NCBI GenBank assembly: GCA_963965975.1
Contig: OZ014413.1
Span: 8,272,101-8,336,100 of the forward strand
Reading direction: 5' to 3'
From: Xestospongia bergquistia
Taxonomy: Eukaryota; Porifera; Demospongiae; Haplosclerida; Petrosiidae
DNA: 64,000 bases
Both the position numbers and the translations under genes were made by a program. Positions 28,001-38,219 of this stretch are shown here, in pieces (positions within the stretch are counted from its first letter, which is position 1; each line of letters opens with the position of its first letter). Below the pieces are notes generated by a model. The model saw only the letters and a list, made by a program, of their open reading frames with translations, made no database searches and was not told the origin of the DNA.

Positions 28001-28019
28001 ACAAGAGAACGCACAGCAT
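5704..28019 (-). CDS. Gene B: giant SRCR-EGF single-pass membrane receptor
   Basis: My model joins about 104 exons over 22.3 kb: signal peptide ([15 protein letters not shown]...), 24 SRCR domains, about 55 EGF domains, a transmembrane helix and a 40-residue tail, roughly 5,100 residues. All exons read open on the minus strand. Exon lengths after exon 2 are multiples of three up to the membrane region, so introns are phase 1 throughout. Introns are about 50 bases except two near 25094-25704 (611) and 24241-24931 (691, holding a MITE); these are the places where a gene split would be most likely if the model is wrong. I see no second signal peptide inside. Role by family: type I cell-surface receptor or adhesion protein, with SRCR domains outermost and EGF stalk next to the membrane. 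Ligand unknown. Parts are described in the following entries. Confidence 0.75.
7725..9573 (-). repeat. Higher-order EGF block, copy 1 (shortened)
   Basis: A run of EGF exons with their introns that matches the block starting at 9574, offset by about 1,855 bases. Bases about 8998-9490 and 10853-11345 look identical, introns included. Copy 1 lacks three exon units present in the other copies (see finding on the hybrid exon at 9407). Confidence 0.85.
9574..11931 (-). repeat. Higher-order EGF block, copy 2
   Basis: Matches 11932-14284 with an offset of about 2,354 bases; the double-EGF exon and the following introns (10240-10680 versus 12594-13034) look identical by eye. Thirteen exon units per full block. 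Confidence 0.85.
11932..14284 (-). repeat. Higher-order EGF block, copy 3
   Basis: Full-length block of 13 exon units. Part of a fourth copy continues at 14285-14990, where it ends in a hybrid exon at 14990-15113. Confidence 0.8.
19052..19085. repeat. (AT)n microsatellite in a gene B intron
   Basis: An uninterrupted AT dinucleotide run of about 34 bases inside the intron between SRCR exons 19136-19303 and 18880-19044. Confidence 0.9.
20940..20966. repeat. Coding (AAT)n run giving poly-tyrosine
   Basis: A trinucleotide repeat inside SRCR exon 20899-21075; on the minus strand it reads TAT codons, so length changes add or remove tyrosines without shifting frame. Confidence 0.8.
24494..24751. 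mobile_element. Mariner-type MITE in a gene B intron
   Basis: About 258 bases with terminal inverted repeats of roughly 32 bases: CACTGTAAAAATTAATTGG on the left and, reverse-complemented, CATTGTAAACATTGATTGG on the right, both followed by TTGATTTAAC. TA dinucleotides flank it (24492-24493 and 24752-24753), the target site used by Tc1/mariner elements. No transposase. It explains much of the unusually long intron 24241-24931; the rest of that intron is AT-rich without features. Confidence 0.7.
25094..25704. other. Long gene B intron
   Basis: 611 bases between SRCR exons 25705-25863 and 24932-25093, ten times the usual intron here. The right third aligns with 1-268 (after the last visible exon of gene A) and 29790-30083 (after the last exon of pseudogene C), so it belongs to the ancestral module. 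The remainder is AT-rich with no gene. Confidence 0.6.
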
Positions 28020-28065
28020 TTTGCTACCTGTTCAAATATGATGTTTGTTGTGAAGGAATCCCGCC

Positions 28066-28074
28066 CTTATTATA
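28066..28074 (-). promoter_or_regulatory. TATA-like box of gene B
   Basis: TATAATAAG on the minus strand, 47 bases upstream of the gene B start codon and in the same context as in gene A. Confidence 0.4.
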
Positions 28075-28330
28075 GTGCGCTAAGCCATGAATATATGGTT
28101 ATGAATATAATAACATTCGAAATTTGATATTGATTTTTGACTAAATCAATAGATACGCTAGTATTAATCGTACAGAATATTACAAATAAATGTGCCATAA
28201 TGGATTGACCATGTATATAGTAAAATTATTTGTTTGAACAAATCTATTTTGACATATCATGATGCCTCGCACATATTATAATATACTAGCCTCATTAACT
28301 ATTGACGGAGACTGATTTACGAATTAGAAG

Positions 28331-28850
28331 CTTTTATTGAAGCTTTTATCAACATGCTTCTCCACAAACTCTCTTCACATTGCTCTCTTGTAATTCCACA
28401 CCTTACTTATTGTTCTTCTGTCTGAGATCTACCAACATCTTCCACCAATTCTGAAATTCTTGAAAAACTAAACACTTTGCTCTGAAAATGTGCTCACACA
28501 GCTGGAGCAGTGGCTATGTTTCTCTACTCTCAGCTTATAACATCCCATCCCTTTCAGTTCACTGCTCAATTTCTAAATTATGTCTATTGTACAAAATTAT
28601 TAATAATCTTCTCTATTTTCATCCTGATATATTCATTTCTAAATCTCGTTCTATACATGCTTCTCGTTTATACTAGGACTCTCTCGTGTTTTGTATCCCT
28701 TTTTCGTGCATTTCAGCCTCACTGAACTCATTTATTCCCTCTGCACTTTCTCTCTGGAACTTTCTTCTCTACTTTGTAAAATCCAATACTTTCCTCAATT
28801 CCTTCAGATATAATGTAAAGAAATTTGTATACTAATAGCACTTACTATCA
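28331..28850 (+). mobile_element. LINE 3' fragment (RT C-terminal region)
   Basis: Plus strand reads the C-terminal end of a non-LTR reverse transcriptase: LNTFALKMCSHS-like words near 28470, then IPSLSVHCSISKLCLLYKII and HPDIFISKSR near 28550-28640, and LFPLCTFSLE near 28735. Stops and frame changes make it dead. It sits exactly where homology between the gene A and gene B 5' flanks ends, so it inserted upstream of gene B after the duplication. Confidence 0.65.
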
Positions 28851-30083
28851 ATCAGTCATAATTTTTTAATTCTAGTTGTATCCAATATTTTTAAAAGGTA
28901 TGTTTCTATCTGGTACCCTTATAATACGTAAACTGCTATTGGGTAGCCGCCTATTGTCTTTAAAAAAATTAGTAAAAGCAATAGTACAAATATTTCATTA
29001 AATACGATAGGCGTAAAATCGTTATGTAATTAAGTGTACGTTAATACGGTGGAAGTATTTTTACGTCCAACAAGTTTGTTCTGTCTTTCAGTCTTATAGC
29101 AAGCTAACTAAAATTTTGGATTAAACAACTATAGAGTATAGTAATATAAAATATACAGTTAACAGTAGCGCACTTTTAAGTCAATTAAACCATTTTTTCT
29201 ACGAACATCTAAGTCATACAGTTATTTTCTCATCTTCATACTTTCTAGAAACCTGTAAAGACTTGTTTAACTTCTATAATTCTATAAGAGAATTTTGAGC
29301 ATAAACTCTATATTCTAACGAACATATATACTTACCTCAAGCGCTTGTGAACATGGATGACTAGAAAGAAATGGAGATGCAATGGCAATCTGTAATAGAC
29401 AGGAACCAGAGGGGTTTCGGTTTGACACGACTGTGATGAGACGACATCTATGTTATTTTTTCACTTACTTGTTTGCTTATTTTTTAAATATAACATGACA
29501 TAGTCATTATATGTGGATTTAAAATTGACAAGTATATATTGCAATATTCTGATGCATTTTGAGTGAGATATTCAATGTTTTCTACCAATACATTTCAATG
29601 GACAGTCTAAACCATCGCAATATAGGAATTGCTACCTCATATACCTGGACTTTCCACAATCATTTTCATAGAAATTGTATAACTACAATATGCTATGTTA
29701 GTATATACCCTGTAGCTTATGTTATACAGGTGTACAGTTACAGAAGTATTAACAATTAGTAATCATTATAATTATAATTATAATTAATGTTTATACCCAA
29801 GAATGTCAACCATTCACAAGTTCAAAGACACTTTATATTTCACAAAGGGAATATTAATATCAGACAATATGCTTTATTGGTGCAATGAACTTAATTAAAT
29901 CCTACTTTAACAAATATATTTATTTGGTGTGCATTGTAATTACTAATATTCATAGTCACATACACTACCAATTGTAATAACAAAGAGGTCAAAGTACAAA
30001 CCATGACATCATGCAATCTGATCTTCAATTACAATGTAAACACAAAAAGATCAGGACAAAATAGTTAATACTGCAAAACATAC
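28851..30083. other. Intergenic; duplicated flank on the right
   Basis: No gene seen in 28851-29780. About 29790-30083 aligns with 25440-25704 and 1-268, i.e. the intron after the tenth exon of this gene family, showing that pseudogene C was cut off within that intron. Confidence 0.6.
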
Positions 30084-32262
30084 CATAGCGAGAGTATCCA
30101 AGCTGTATACAGACTACACTAGCATCAGCATTATCCCAAAAGTCACTACAAACAGTACCCCATGTTCCATTAATACACACTTCAATACGACCTCCAGTTT
30201 GAGTACCACCATGTAACCATATAGCACCATGTTCACAAAAGGCTAGTTAAATAACAAGTAGTCATATAACGCAACTAATATATATACAATACAAAAGTTA
30301 ACAAAGTTAATATTAATTTTAAGGATACTGAGTCTCTTATGTTCACATTTTAGTCCCAAGTCATAGTAATGATTAGAGCAGTAATAAGAAGTAACACTAA
30401 ACACACACTTCTACTACAATCAAATAAAGAGTCTTCATTTCTGCTACAGTACATGTAACCAAACATTATTGGACCACTCCCTTGTCCATAGGTACTACTG
30501 CCATATACATCTCCACCTATTAACAATATTAAATAATTAAAACGTACTTTGTATTTTAATCACACCTTCTTGATATCCTAATTGTCTACAGGCTACTTTT
30601 GTGTCAGTATTACCCCAGCTTCTACTACAAACTGTACCCCAGACTTGATTTATAAACACTTCAAGTCTTCCTTCATAGTCTTTTGTTCCACCAACTAAAC
30701 GAATATCTCCTGTCATACAATTAACAGGTTGATTAGTGTTATCTGTGATAGAAAAAAATTCATGAATAATGCTTAGAAGAAAAATCTATTATAGAAAATA
30801 GATGAATGATGTCCAATAAAAGAAATAAGAATCTACTTTGGCAAATGACAGAGGCATCATGATATGAAGGACATGAATAATATTCAGATGTTCCATTGTA
30901 TGGACAGTTCCATATGCTGCTTTCATTTCCAGTACAGTTCAAATCAATAATACCAAAAGGCCAATTGTAGTCAGTGTAATAACATGATGCAGCAATGGCA
31001 CCTGTATATAAGAAAGGTACATATTGATACACAAAGAAAATAGTAGTGCCAATATAACATAGGAAGAATGTCCAAGTTGATTACAAACAACACTAGCATC
31101 TTCATAGTCCCAAAAGTCACTGCTCACTGCATATTGTTCCCCAAATATTATTCACACATACTTCAACACGACCATAATATGATCCACCTTCACTGAGTCT
31201 AACAGTACCATTCTCACAGGGAGCTAAATCATAGAGATGATAAAATTATAATAGGATGCATAATCAGAAGCTAATATATGTAATTGCAATTTCATTACCT
31301 TCACATATAACAGCAGCATCATAATAATGACTTTGACATCCAGAGTAAACATGAGTATACTGATAGTTTTGGTTACACTTCACCAAATTAGTTTCTGTTC
31401 CACTGCAATACAAATATCCAAGTAGAATGGGTCCAGTGCCTTGTGAGAATCCCTAATTTCCAACACGGCCATATGAATATCTATTGCCTATAATACTTAA
31501 ATGTCAACATGATCAAGAATCTTTTGAAAATATATACCTATCATCACTGCACCAATCTGATTACAGACAATTCTTGTTTCTGCACTACCCCAACTACTGT
31601 ATGCACAGACTGTGCCCCATGCTCTATTGAGACACACTTCAACTCTTCCTTGATATTGTGATATTCCTCCTACTAAACGAACATCTCCATCACTACAATT
31701 GCTATAAGTAGCAACAGTCAGAGCTGTAAAGTGACAGAATAGCCTTTGATACTAACAATTTTGCACTCACATTCACAGAATATATTAGCATCTTTACTCA
31801 GAGAACAATAATAGTCAGAGAGACCATTTTAAGGACAGTTCAGTATAGTATTCTCATTACCAGTACAGTTTAAATCAATAATGTTGTGTTTGATAGCTGA
31901 TGAGGAGTAGTAAACTGTAGAAGATCCTACTACACCTACAATGTGTATAGTTATATAAAAGTGAAATGAATTTTCGAAATATACCATAAGGAGAGTATCC
32001 CAGTTGTTTACAGACAACACTAGCATCATTGTTATCCCAGAAGTCAGTACAAATACTACCCCATTTGTTATTGAAGCAGACCTCAACAGCTCCAAATACA
32101 AAGATGAGGACTAGAAAGTAAGCACAATATATACACTTGCATCTCGTCAAATTGATAACTTACAACACGAACTGAGCCATGTGTACATGTTTGAGCAACT
32201 ACAGTATATCTCAGCTGCAGTGATAAGAAGAACCAAAGCTCTAACGAGAGAACAAACAGCAT
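30084..32262 (-). pseudogene. Gene C: decayed third copy of the SRCR 5' module
   Basis: Ten exons line up with genes A and B: 32164-32262, 31985-32110, 31771-31935, 31538-31723, 31299-31487, about 31059-31223, 30836-31001, 30566-30742, about 30341-30516 and 30084-30242. The signal peptide (MLFVLSLELWFFLSL) is intact. The gene is not: exon 3 has TAA where A and B read the Tyr of CPYNG; exon 5 has TAG where A reads the Leu of GNLGF; exon 6 carries a small insertion at 31120-31130 that shifts frame after GTICS; exon 9 has a two-base gain near 30407; donors after exons 6 and 9 have lost GT or shifted. No partner exon follows on the left. Possibly a source of short secreted product, but most likely dead. 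Confidence 0.85.
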
Positions 32263-32317
32263 TGTGCTAGTTACCTAGCCCGTTCAAATGTGACGCACGC
32301 TTCTTGTGAATTCAGCC

Positions 32318-32326
32318 TTTATTATA
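32318..32326 (-). promoter_or_regulatory. TATA-like element of pseudogene C
   Basis: Reads TATAATAAA on the minus strand, 56 bases upstream of the ATG; aligned with the elements of genes A and B. Confidence 0.35.
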
Positions 32327-33264
32327 CTGTACCAAGCAATGAAAATATGTATAATGAATATAATGAAACTCAAAGTTACATATATTTATAATGCTATAAC
32401 TAGTATTAAAAAAGTCATCCTATATATAATTGTTTGGAAGATACCGAATTCACAGTGAAATGCTGTCTAAAGCTATAAAGATTGCATTAATTAGCAGGAG
32501 TGTCAGTGGCAGACTGATAGCTATAGAATTAGAAGCGAGAATCTCCGAGCATTGTTAGTCAATCCCATCGTTCATTGTACGATTATGGGACTGCATGGAA
32601 GACTACGTGCGTGCAAACGGATTATATCAACAGATAGGCTAGAATAAATTAAATCAGAACATCACAAATTAATGATAATAGACTTGACCACACATATGTA
32701 TACGGTAAATGTATTTGTTTCAACAATTTCTACCTTGACATATCATTGATGTCTCGTGCAAATATATCGCCTACAAAATCAAACTTCAATAAAGCAGATA
32801 GCTACAGGGAAGAATATAAAAAAATGAGGGAAGACAAGTTGTACAAACATATCATACATGTATGTGTATATGTAGGGTGATCACCTTACTTACTACAAGA
32901 ATACTTGTGTCTTTTCTTACGTTTATGCTTCAATATCATCTACAGTTCACATTTTACGTGCTAAACTACATTAAACAATAATATCTACAATGTAAAACAA
33001 AGCTATTGCTATTATCTTTTTCCTATTATCACATTGTTAGCGTTAATATTCCAATTACCTGTATTGATTCTAGTTTGGAAATATTTTTCTGATTAAAGAG
33101 GAAGGGTCTGGTCTACCACGCATAGTGCAGTTGCCTCCTTCCCCAGTATTCCCGGGGAAACCACTGTTTGGTCAACAGGTACTTGCGCAAACCACAACAT
33201 TTCTACGTAGTAATTAATACTAATGAAGTCTGCATGTGTTTCTTCTGGACCTAAATCTTGGGAA
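32327..33264. other. Gene C upstream region and intergenic DNA
   Basis: Patches near 32660-32770 match the far upstream flank of gene A (2780-2880: TTTGTTTCAACAA and TTGACATATCAT), with about 200 extra bases in between. No gene seen. Confidence 0.5.
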
Positions 33265-33272
33265 CCTGCAGT

Positions 33273-33761
33273 CATAGGGGTAGGAAAGGGGGGGGCAGGA
33301 GAGGCTGAAGCCCCCCCCCCCTAACTTCAAATCAGGGGGGTTAACCCCCCTGATTTGCACTCAAAACTATGTACATAATAACCTCTTGACTGAAGTGGTT
33401 ATTGTGTTAATTTGTGTACATTAACAATCAATCACCAAATTATTGTGTGGTCATGTTACCTTCTGTAAAATTAACTGCTATAACAAAAGTATTAATAGAA
33501 TGGAATGCACTTTTTCAATCTTATTCAAACTATAAAATTACCTACGAAGTACTATGACCCAAGAACGACTAAACCATGTCATGTTGTTACATACACATAA
33601 GGACCATACTGATACCATAAACTTATTAGAAATAGCTAAAGAGTTTGTTTTCTTTAATGACAGATGAATTAATTTGTTTGGTCATTTTTGATGTTTAATA
33701 AAATAACGCAACTAAACATAAGGTCAGCCCCCCCAACTTAAACTTCATTCCTACCCCCCTG
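33273..33761. mobile_element. hAT-like MITE with 8-bp target duplication
   Basis: 489 bases bounded by the 8-bp direct repeat CCTGCAGT (33265-33272 and 33762-33769). Ends are inverted: CATAGGGGTAGGAA on the left and CAGGGGGGTAGGAA on the reverse-complemented right end. Eight-base duplications and CA-G-rich termini are hallmarks of hAT elements. No transposase frame. Inside are long C/G runs and a perfect 28-base palindrome at 33329-33356 centred on TTAA. Confidence 0.75.
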
Positions 33762-33769
33762 CCTGCAGT

Positions 33770-34215
33770 TGTTCCATTCTTAGTTCCTAGGTCTTTTCAT
33801 AACTTAGCACTTAATTCACTATCATATTCAGTGTGAAATTAATAATATTTTAAGCCAGTGAGTAGTTAGAGCTTTGGTTCTTCTTGCTGCTGTGATGATA
33901 GGCTGTAGGGTTGATTACCATGTTTAATTAATTGCCTAGCCCTGTGTTGTCAGACTGCTTACTATATAAAACAAGATAATTAATAAAAACATGTGTTATG
34001 AAGGATAATTCCGCTCACTATAGGAAGCTCTTACAACATCAAACTTAGAGTTAATGACTTCAATAAGGAGACACAAGAATTAGTGACTGTGGTGGACACC
34101 CAAAGGTCTATAGGGAGTTACCATGGTACTTCAAGTAGAATATGGACATATATTACAAAGCAACTTGGTTTAGTTCTGTACCTAGCTATGATTAAAATTT
34201 GATCCCATTAAGTAA
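33770..34215. other. Intergenic, no gene seen
   Basis: The right part (34120-34215) is shared with 3020-3110, the flank of the relic GPCR copy. Nothing else recognisable. Confidence 0.5.
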
Positions 34216-35819
34216 GTGGAGACATCAATACTCAAGAATAATGTCTTAAAAATTATTTTTATGTATCACTCTTCAATCATCTAAAAGCATCACTCATTAA
34301 TATTGTACCATTATGATAATTAGTATAAGCAATGATACAGACAGATACTTTCATTATAGATTAATTAACACAGCTTGACTCATTTATATAATAATCTATA
34401 AAATATGTAAAAACACATATATATAACAGTATATGTAAATAGTTACAAGTCTGACATATAGTTTAACTATTCATCCTACATATCAAACTCAGTAACTGTG
34501 ATGGAAGGTAATGTAGAGTTACCGAAGACCCCTTGCTCTTGATCAATCTCAGTTGGAGAAAAGGAAGTGTCACTAGGTAATCTGTTCTTACGAGGTCTTT
34601 TAAGTTCATACCCAAGGTACATTCTGTTGTGGAAAGCCATTGATTCACTGGTATTCCATCTTGTGTATTGTGTAGATGAATGATAATCAATTGAATTGTC
34701 AAAGTTAGATATGTGTTGCCTATGATATCTGTCTGTTCTGCCTAGTTTTATTGCTTCCTGCTGTCTTGATTTCTACAGCAATATACAATCCACAATAATA
34801 AGTCATTATCATAGTTTATATCTTTGATAGCTTTGGACAGCACAGTTCAAACAAGGTATTCTTAATCTATAAAATATATAAATATATAAATTTACAAGAA
34901 TCTATTTTATATACCTTCTCATTCCTTATCACATTAAATACAAAAATGAAACATCCCTAAATTAAATAGTGAAAAGGCCTCAAAAATGCTTTCATTATAT
35001 TACTTGAAAAGTTGAAAAGATAGTGAACAACCAAGCAAACACTGTAGCATGACGATTGATTACAAACAGACCAAGTGGCCAGGTTATTCCCAATAAAGGA
35101 AGCAATATTAGTGACCCAATGATAGTTTTTCTAACAAAGAAGGTAAAATGAAATTAACCAAGTCAATAAAGTTTCAACACCTGATAATATCTCCTTTTTT
35201 TCTTGTCTTCAGCTCGACTGTCTTGTTGCCGTCTTTTATAATACCGTACCATTGCTTGAATAGCTAGCATCAGTAGTACAATATTGATCTATATACAATT
35301 TGTAATAATACACTTTAATGTAACTTATTACAATATCCATTCATGAAATAACTGTTACATTGTCCAGTTTTCCATCTGTTTGTCACTCTCCTAATATCTA
35401 TCTACGTATTTAATTACCAAAATAATCAGTAACGCTGGTCCTAGAAAAGCCCATATAGCAGCCTGTTTACTAACATTAATCCAACAACTACATGATAGAC
35501 AATATTATAAAATAATTAATACTTTTATACAAACTTACTATTTTCCAAGCACACCATAACTTTCATAAAGTATACTCACTGATATACCCACAGGAATAAT
35601 TGGTAGGCCTATATACAAAAACAATACAATTATTGTCATATCAAGATGTTTATTACCCCATCCAATGAGCAGGTAAATATACCATCTTTTAGAAAGTGAA
35701 GAAAATACTACAACTAGCTGTAAAAACAACATAATGCCTTCACATAACATCCAACAGAAAGCAGCTAAAAAGAAGTAATGAAGAAGAGCTGCTATGAATC
35801 CGCAACCAATCTGAAAAGT
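34216..35819 (-). repeat. Segmental duplication, copy 1 (GPCR 3' half)
   Basis: Aligns almost base for base with 42098-43690. On the right, identity ends immediately after the splice acceptor of the TM2-4 exon (35819), giving a sharp breakpoint; on the left it begins at GTGGAGA. Confidence 0.85.
34476..35810 (-). pseudogene. Truncated adhesion-GPCR copy (TM3 to C-tail)
   Basis: Exons: 35539-35810, 35418-35487, 35181-35288, 35004-35130, 34915-34956, 34822-34866, 34476-34772. They code for FFLAAFCWMLCEGIMLFLQ (TM3), TM4, the extracellular CWI motif, TM5, the basic loop YYKRRQQDSR, TM6 with GITWPLGLF, TM7 and a tail ending ITVTEFDM. Compared with the copy at 42352 it lacks the ectodomain and first helices, carries one extra T in a T run near 35210 (frame shift in the third intracellular loop), and the donor after 34822-34866 reads AT instead of GT. 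It is therefore a dead 3' fragment. Confidence 0.85.
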
Positions 35820-35853
35820 TGATATGGAAAGTTACTGGGGTTATTTACTTAAT

Positions 35854-36000
35854 ATGGGTTCAACAGAGGGAAATATTCATGCTATTTGGCGTGCAAGGGA
35901 TTATCTTACTGGAAAGCCAATCAAAAGTGACACATCACTATCTCTAGTTCCTGGTATGCAACCTTTCTGTATTGAAGTAATACTTTTAATGATAAAGTAA
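35854..36000 (+). other. Small unidentified ORF
   Basis: An uninterrupted 48-codon frame beginning MGSTEGNIHAIWRARDYL and ending VILLMIK. A possible donor (CCTG|GTATGC) follows residue 34, so it could be a first exon. I do not recognise it. It lies between the GPCR duplication breakpoint and the NF-YC-like gene and may be part of the 5' region of the latter, or chance. Confidence 0.25.
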
Positions 36001-36213
36001 TTCTTGAAACTCTAAGTATGTAATATGTTTTTATTACTCATTAATGTATAATTTAATTATGTGGGAGGGGAGGAGCCTGACATGTGGCAGAATGGTGTAC
36101 AAGGCTTCATTGATTTCATTGATTTTAAAATTTACTGATCTCTAAGCCAAGTAGTCTAGAGAAAATAAACGGATTATTGGTGTATTATTCTCCTCCAACC
36201 AACGGGTCCATTA

Positions 36214-38219
36214 ATGACAGCTGCTCAAAAAAGACTAAACAATTTATTTGAAGATGAGAAAGAGAAAACAGAGACACTACCTGATGTAAGCCACACCCAC
36301 ATTTATTTATAATATTCACTTTATTTGAAAACTAAAATCATACATAGATTGTCTAATAAGTTATTAATCTGGACTACTATTAAGTACTACTCTCTTTTAA
36401 TTGCATTCAATTTGTTTTAACTCTAGATTCTTATATTATAGTTCGTTAATAGTACAGTGTATTGAGGTAATATAATAACTAGTTAATATGATAATACATT
36501 AGGAAGTAGATGGCCTATAATGTAATAGTAGGTATATTACAGTTACATGTCTGTTTAATAGTACAGTGTATTGAGTAATATAATAACTTTAAGTTATGAT
36601 AATAGACTAGGAAGTTATATATATATAATAATAATATGTATATTACAGTTATATATCTGGTTAATAGTATAGTATTATTGTACATTGTATTGCTCTAGTG
36701 TTAACTTCACTGTTTTAAGTTATAGTCATGAAGTAAGTAAATGATCTACTGTATAATAGTTGGTATACACAATATTGGTAGGTAATATAATCTTGGTATA
36801 TCATATATCTCCTTATTATAGGAACATTGGAAGTATCCTGAGTATCCATTAGCTAGAATAAAGAAGATTATGAGAATGGATGAAGATGTCAAGTTATTAT
36901 ACTAAAAATACTAACAGTCCGTTTAATAATATATCTTAATATTTACTCTAGATGATAAGTGGAGAGGTATGTTATAATAGGGGGTGTGGTCATTACATAA
37001 CACATGATTGGTCTTATTACAGGTTCCTATATTGTTTTCTAAAGCAATTGAATTATTTGTGACTGAATTAACATTAAGAGCATGGATCTATACTGAGGAG
37101 ACTAAGAGAAGAACAGTACAAGTAAGATAACACTGACCACATCTACTAGACACACCTACTCTAAGTGCCTTATAAAGTTAGCTGGGTGTGGTTGAGCATT
37201 TAATGTATTTTTTCTGTAGAGAAGTGATTTAGTAATGGTTATTGCTAAGAATGATATGTTTGAGTGGTGATGGTGCTAAAGGAGAGGCAGAAGGAGGAGG
37301 ACTAGCATCAGACCCAGCTCTAGCTAGTTTAGCAGCCACTTCCACTTTAATGCAATAAGTATATAATACATTATTATACAGTAATAATGTTATTAGATGT
37401 AGACTCTATTAGGTTTGTTACTGTGTAATATACATTAGTATAAAGCTATATAGTGTACCTAGTATTGGAGTTATGTGTCTCTCCTTTAGCAAGTTCAGTT
37501 ACTTTCAACAGTTAGCTCAGATACAACATCATCAACAAACTCAAGAACAACAACTGCCACCTCAAGTACCAGTAACTTCTCTTCCTCAGCAACCCACAAA
37601 TGTAAGAGGCAGTATATCATTCTAACTATGTAACTCCTTCTCTCTCTCTCTTTCACACACATACACACACACACACACACAGTCTGTTTCAGATATTCAG
37701 ACTTCTCATTTTACAGAACTTAATGTTCCTAGTTCTATGGAAACAACAGTTTCACATAACATAGCTCCTAGTGACAGTAATCTCCTAGGATTAACAACAC
37801 ATCCTTGTAATAATATTGATCTATTTGTCAATACTTCTGTCTCTCCTTACAGATCATTATCAACCTCATGATGAACCTGGTGCTGACTTTGTAACTCTAC
37901 TTACTTCGAATCAAGTAGACCAGCTCCAAATGTCTCAACCTCTCACATCCTCTTCTCATCTGTCTGAGTTGACACATCTCAATGGAGAGGGTGTCCAACA
38001 TCTTATTATTCATCCAGGGGGTGTAATACACAACCATTCACAACATTAGAGGAATATCCCATGGTAACTATAGGAGAGTCATTATTCCCACATCACTCAT
38101 CAGGTCTACAAGTTGGGTCATCTACAGATGAGTTTACAACACATCATTTTGTAACTGGATCTAGTTTCGGACAAACAGCTTTAGTATTTACAGACACTAC
38201 TAGTGATACACACACTTGA
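36214..38219 (+). pseudogene. NFYC: NF-YC-like CCAAT-binding subunit gene, frame broken
   Basis: Eight exons on the plus strand: 36214-36285, 36822-36893, a 15-base exon 36952-36966, 37023-37121, 37220 to about 37360, 37490-37601, 37683-37806 and 37853-38219. The middle four spell the histone fold of nuclear factor Y subunit [43 protein letters not shown] and DLVMVIAKNDMFE, close to the PLARIKKIM...ELTLRAW signature. A Gln-rich stretch (QEQQLPPQVPVTSLPQQ) follows, as in the activation part of NF-YC. Breaks: no GT after VK at 36893; a one-base shift after MFE near 37265 and a TAA near 37358; a one-base shift at the G run near 38020, after which the frame QPFTTLEEYPMVT runs to TGA at 38217-38219. 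Either a decaying copy or sequence errors; introns show it is not a processed copy. Confidence 0.75.
36445..36690. repeat. Tandem repeat in NF-YC-like intron 1
   Basis: Two units of about 108 bases plus a partial third, each starting with TTAATAGTACAGTGTATTG and containing TAATATAATAACT and TATATTACAGTTA. Confidence 0.75.

Larger units (their letters stand above)
15563..28019 (-). other. Gene B signal peptide and 24 SRCR domains (49 exons)
   Basis: Exon 1 is 27924-28019. SRCR exons, in protein order, first and second halves alternating: 27746-27872, 27525-27689; 27286-27477, 27057-27239; 26820-26978, 26605-26769; 26376-26555, 26153-26326; 25705-25863, 24932-25093; 24019-24240, 23799-23966; 23583-23753, 23373-23534; 23030-23203, 22802-22972; 22576-22746, 22358-22525; 22126-22308, 21904-22065; 21576-21737, 21362-21526; 21130-21312, 20899-21075; 20685-20846, 20477-20638; 20228-20404, 20019-20171; 19805-19969, 19579-19746; 19350-19526, 19136-19303; 18880-19044, 18665-18829; 18436-18618, 18213-18389; 18008-18169, 17800-17961; 17572-17754, 17348-17521; 17133-17294, 16921-17082; 16699-16875, 16443-16607; 16235-16393, 16022-16186; 15780-15959, 15563-15733. 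First halves carry C-x-xG-x-RL, RVEVC, WGTVC and VVCRQLG; second halves carry NCTG and a final VxCxG. The split after the LGYSPYG strand is the same in every domain. Exon 24019-24240 has a Trp/Tyr-rich insert; exon 20899-21075 has a poly-Tyr run. Confidence 0.85.

Noticed and set aside
28017-28019. Ending gene B at the long introns and calling a second gene from the ATG at 24226.
   Set aside because: The frame at 24226 lacks a signal peptide and promoter, exon phases continue across both introns, and the next upstream exon is an unpaired SRCR half.
33093-33275. Minus-strand 60-codon frame beside the hAT-like MITE.
   Set aside because: Short, no domain, runs into the target duplication; chance frame.
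37500-37680. Minus-strand frame with VCVCVCM repeats.
   Set aside because: Antisense of the NF-YC-like Gln-rich exon plus a CA microsatellite.
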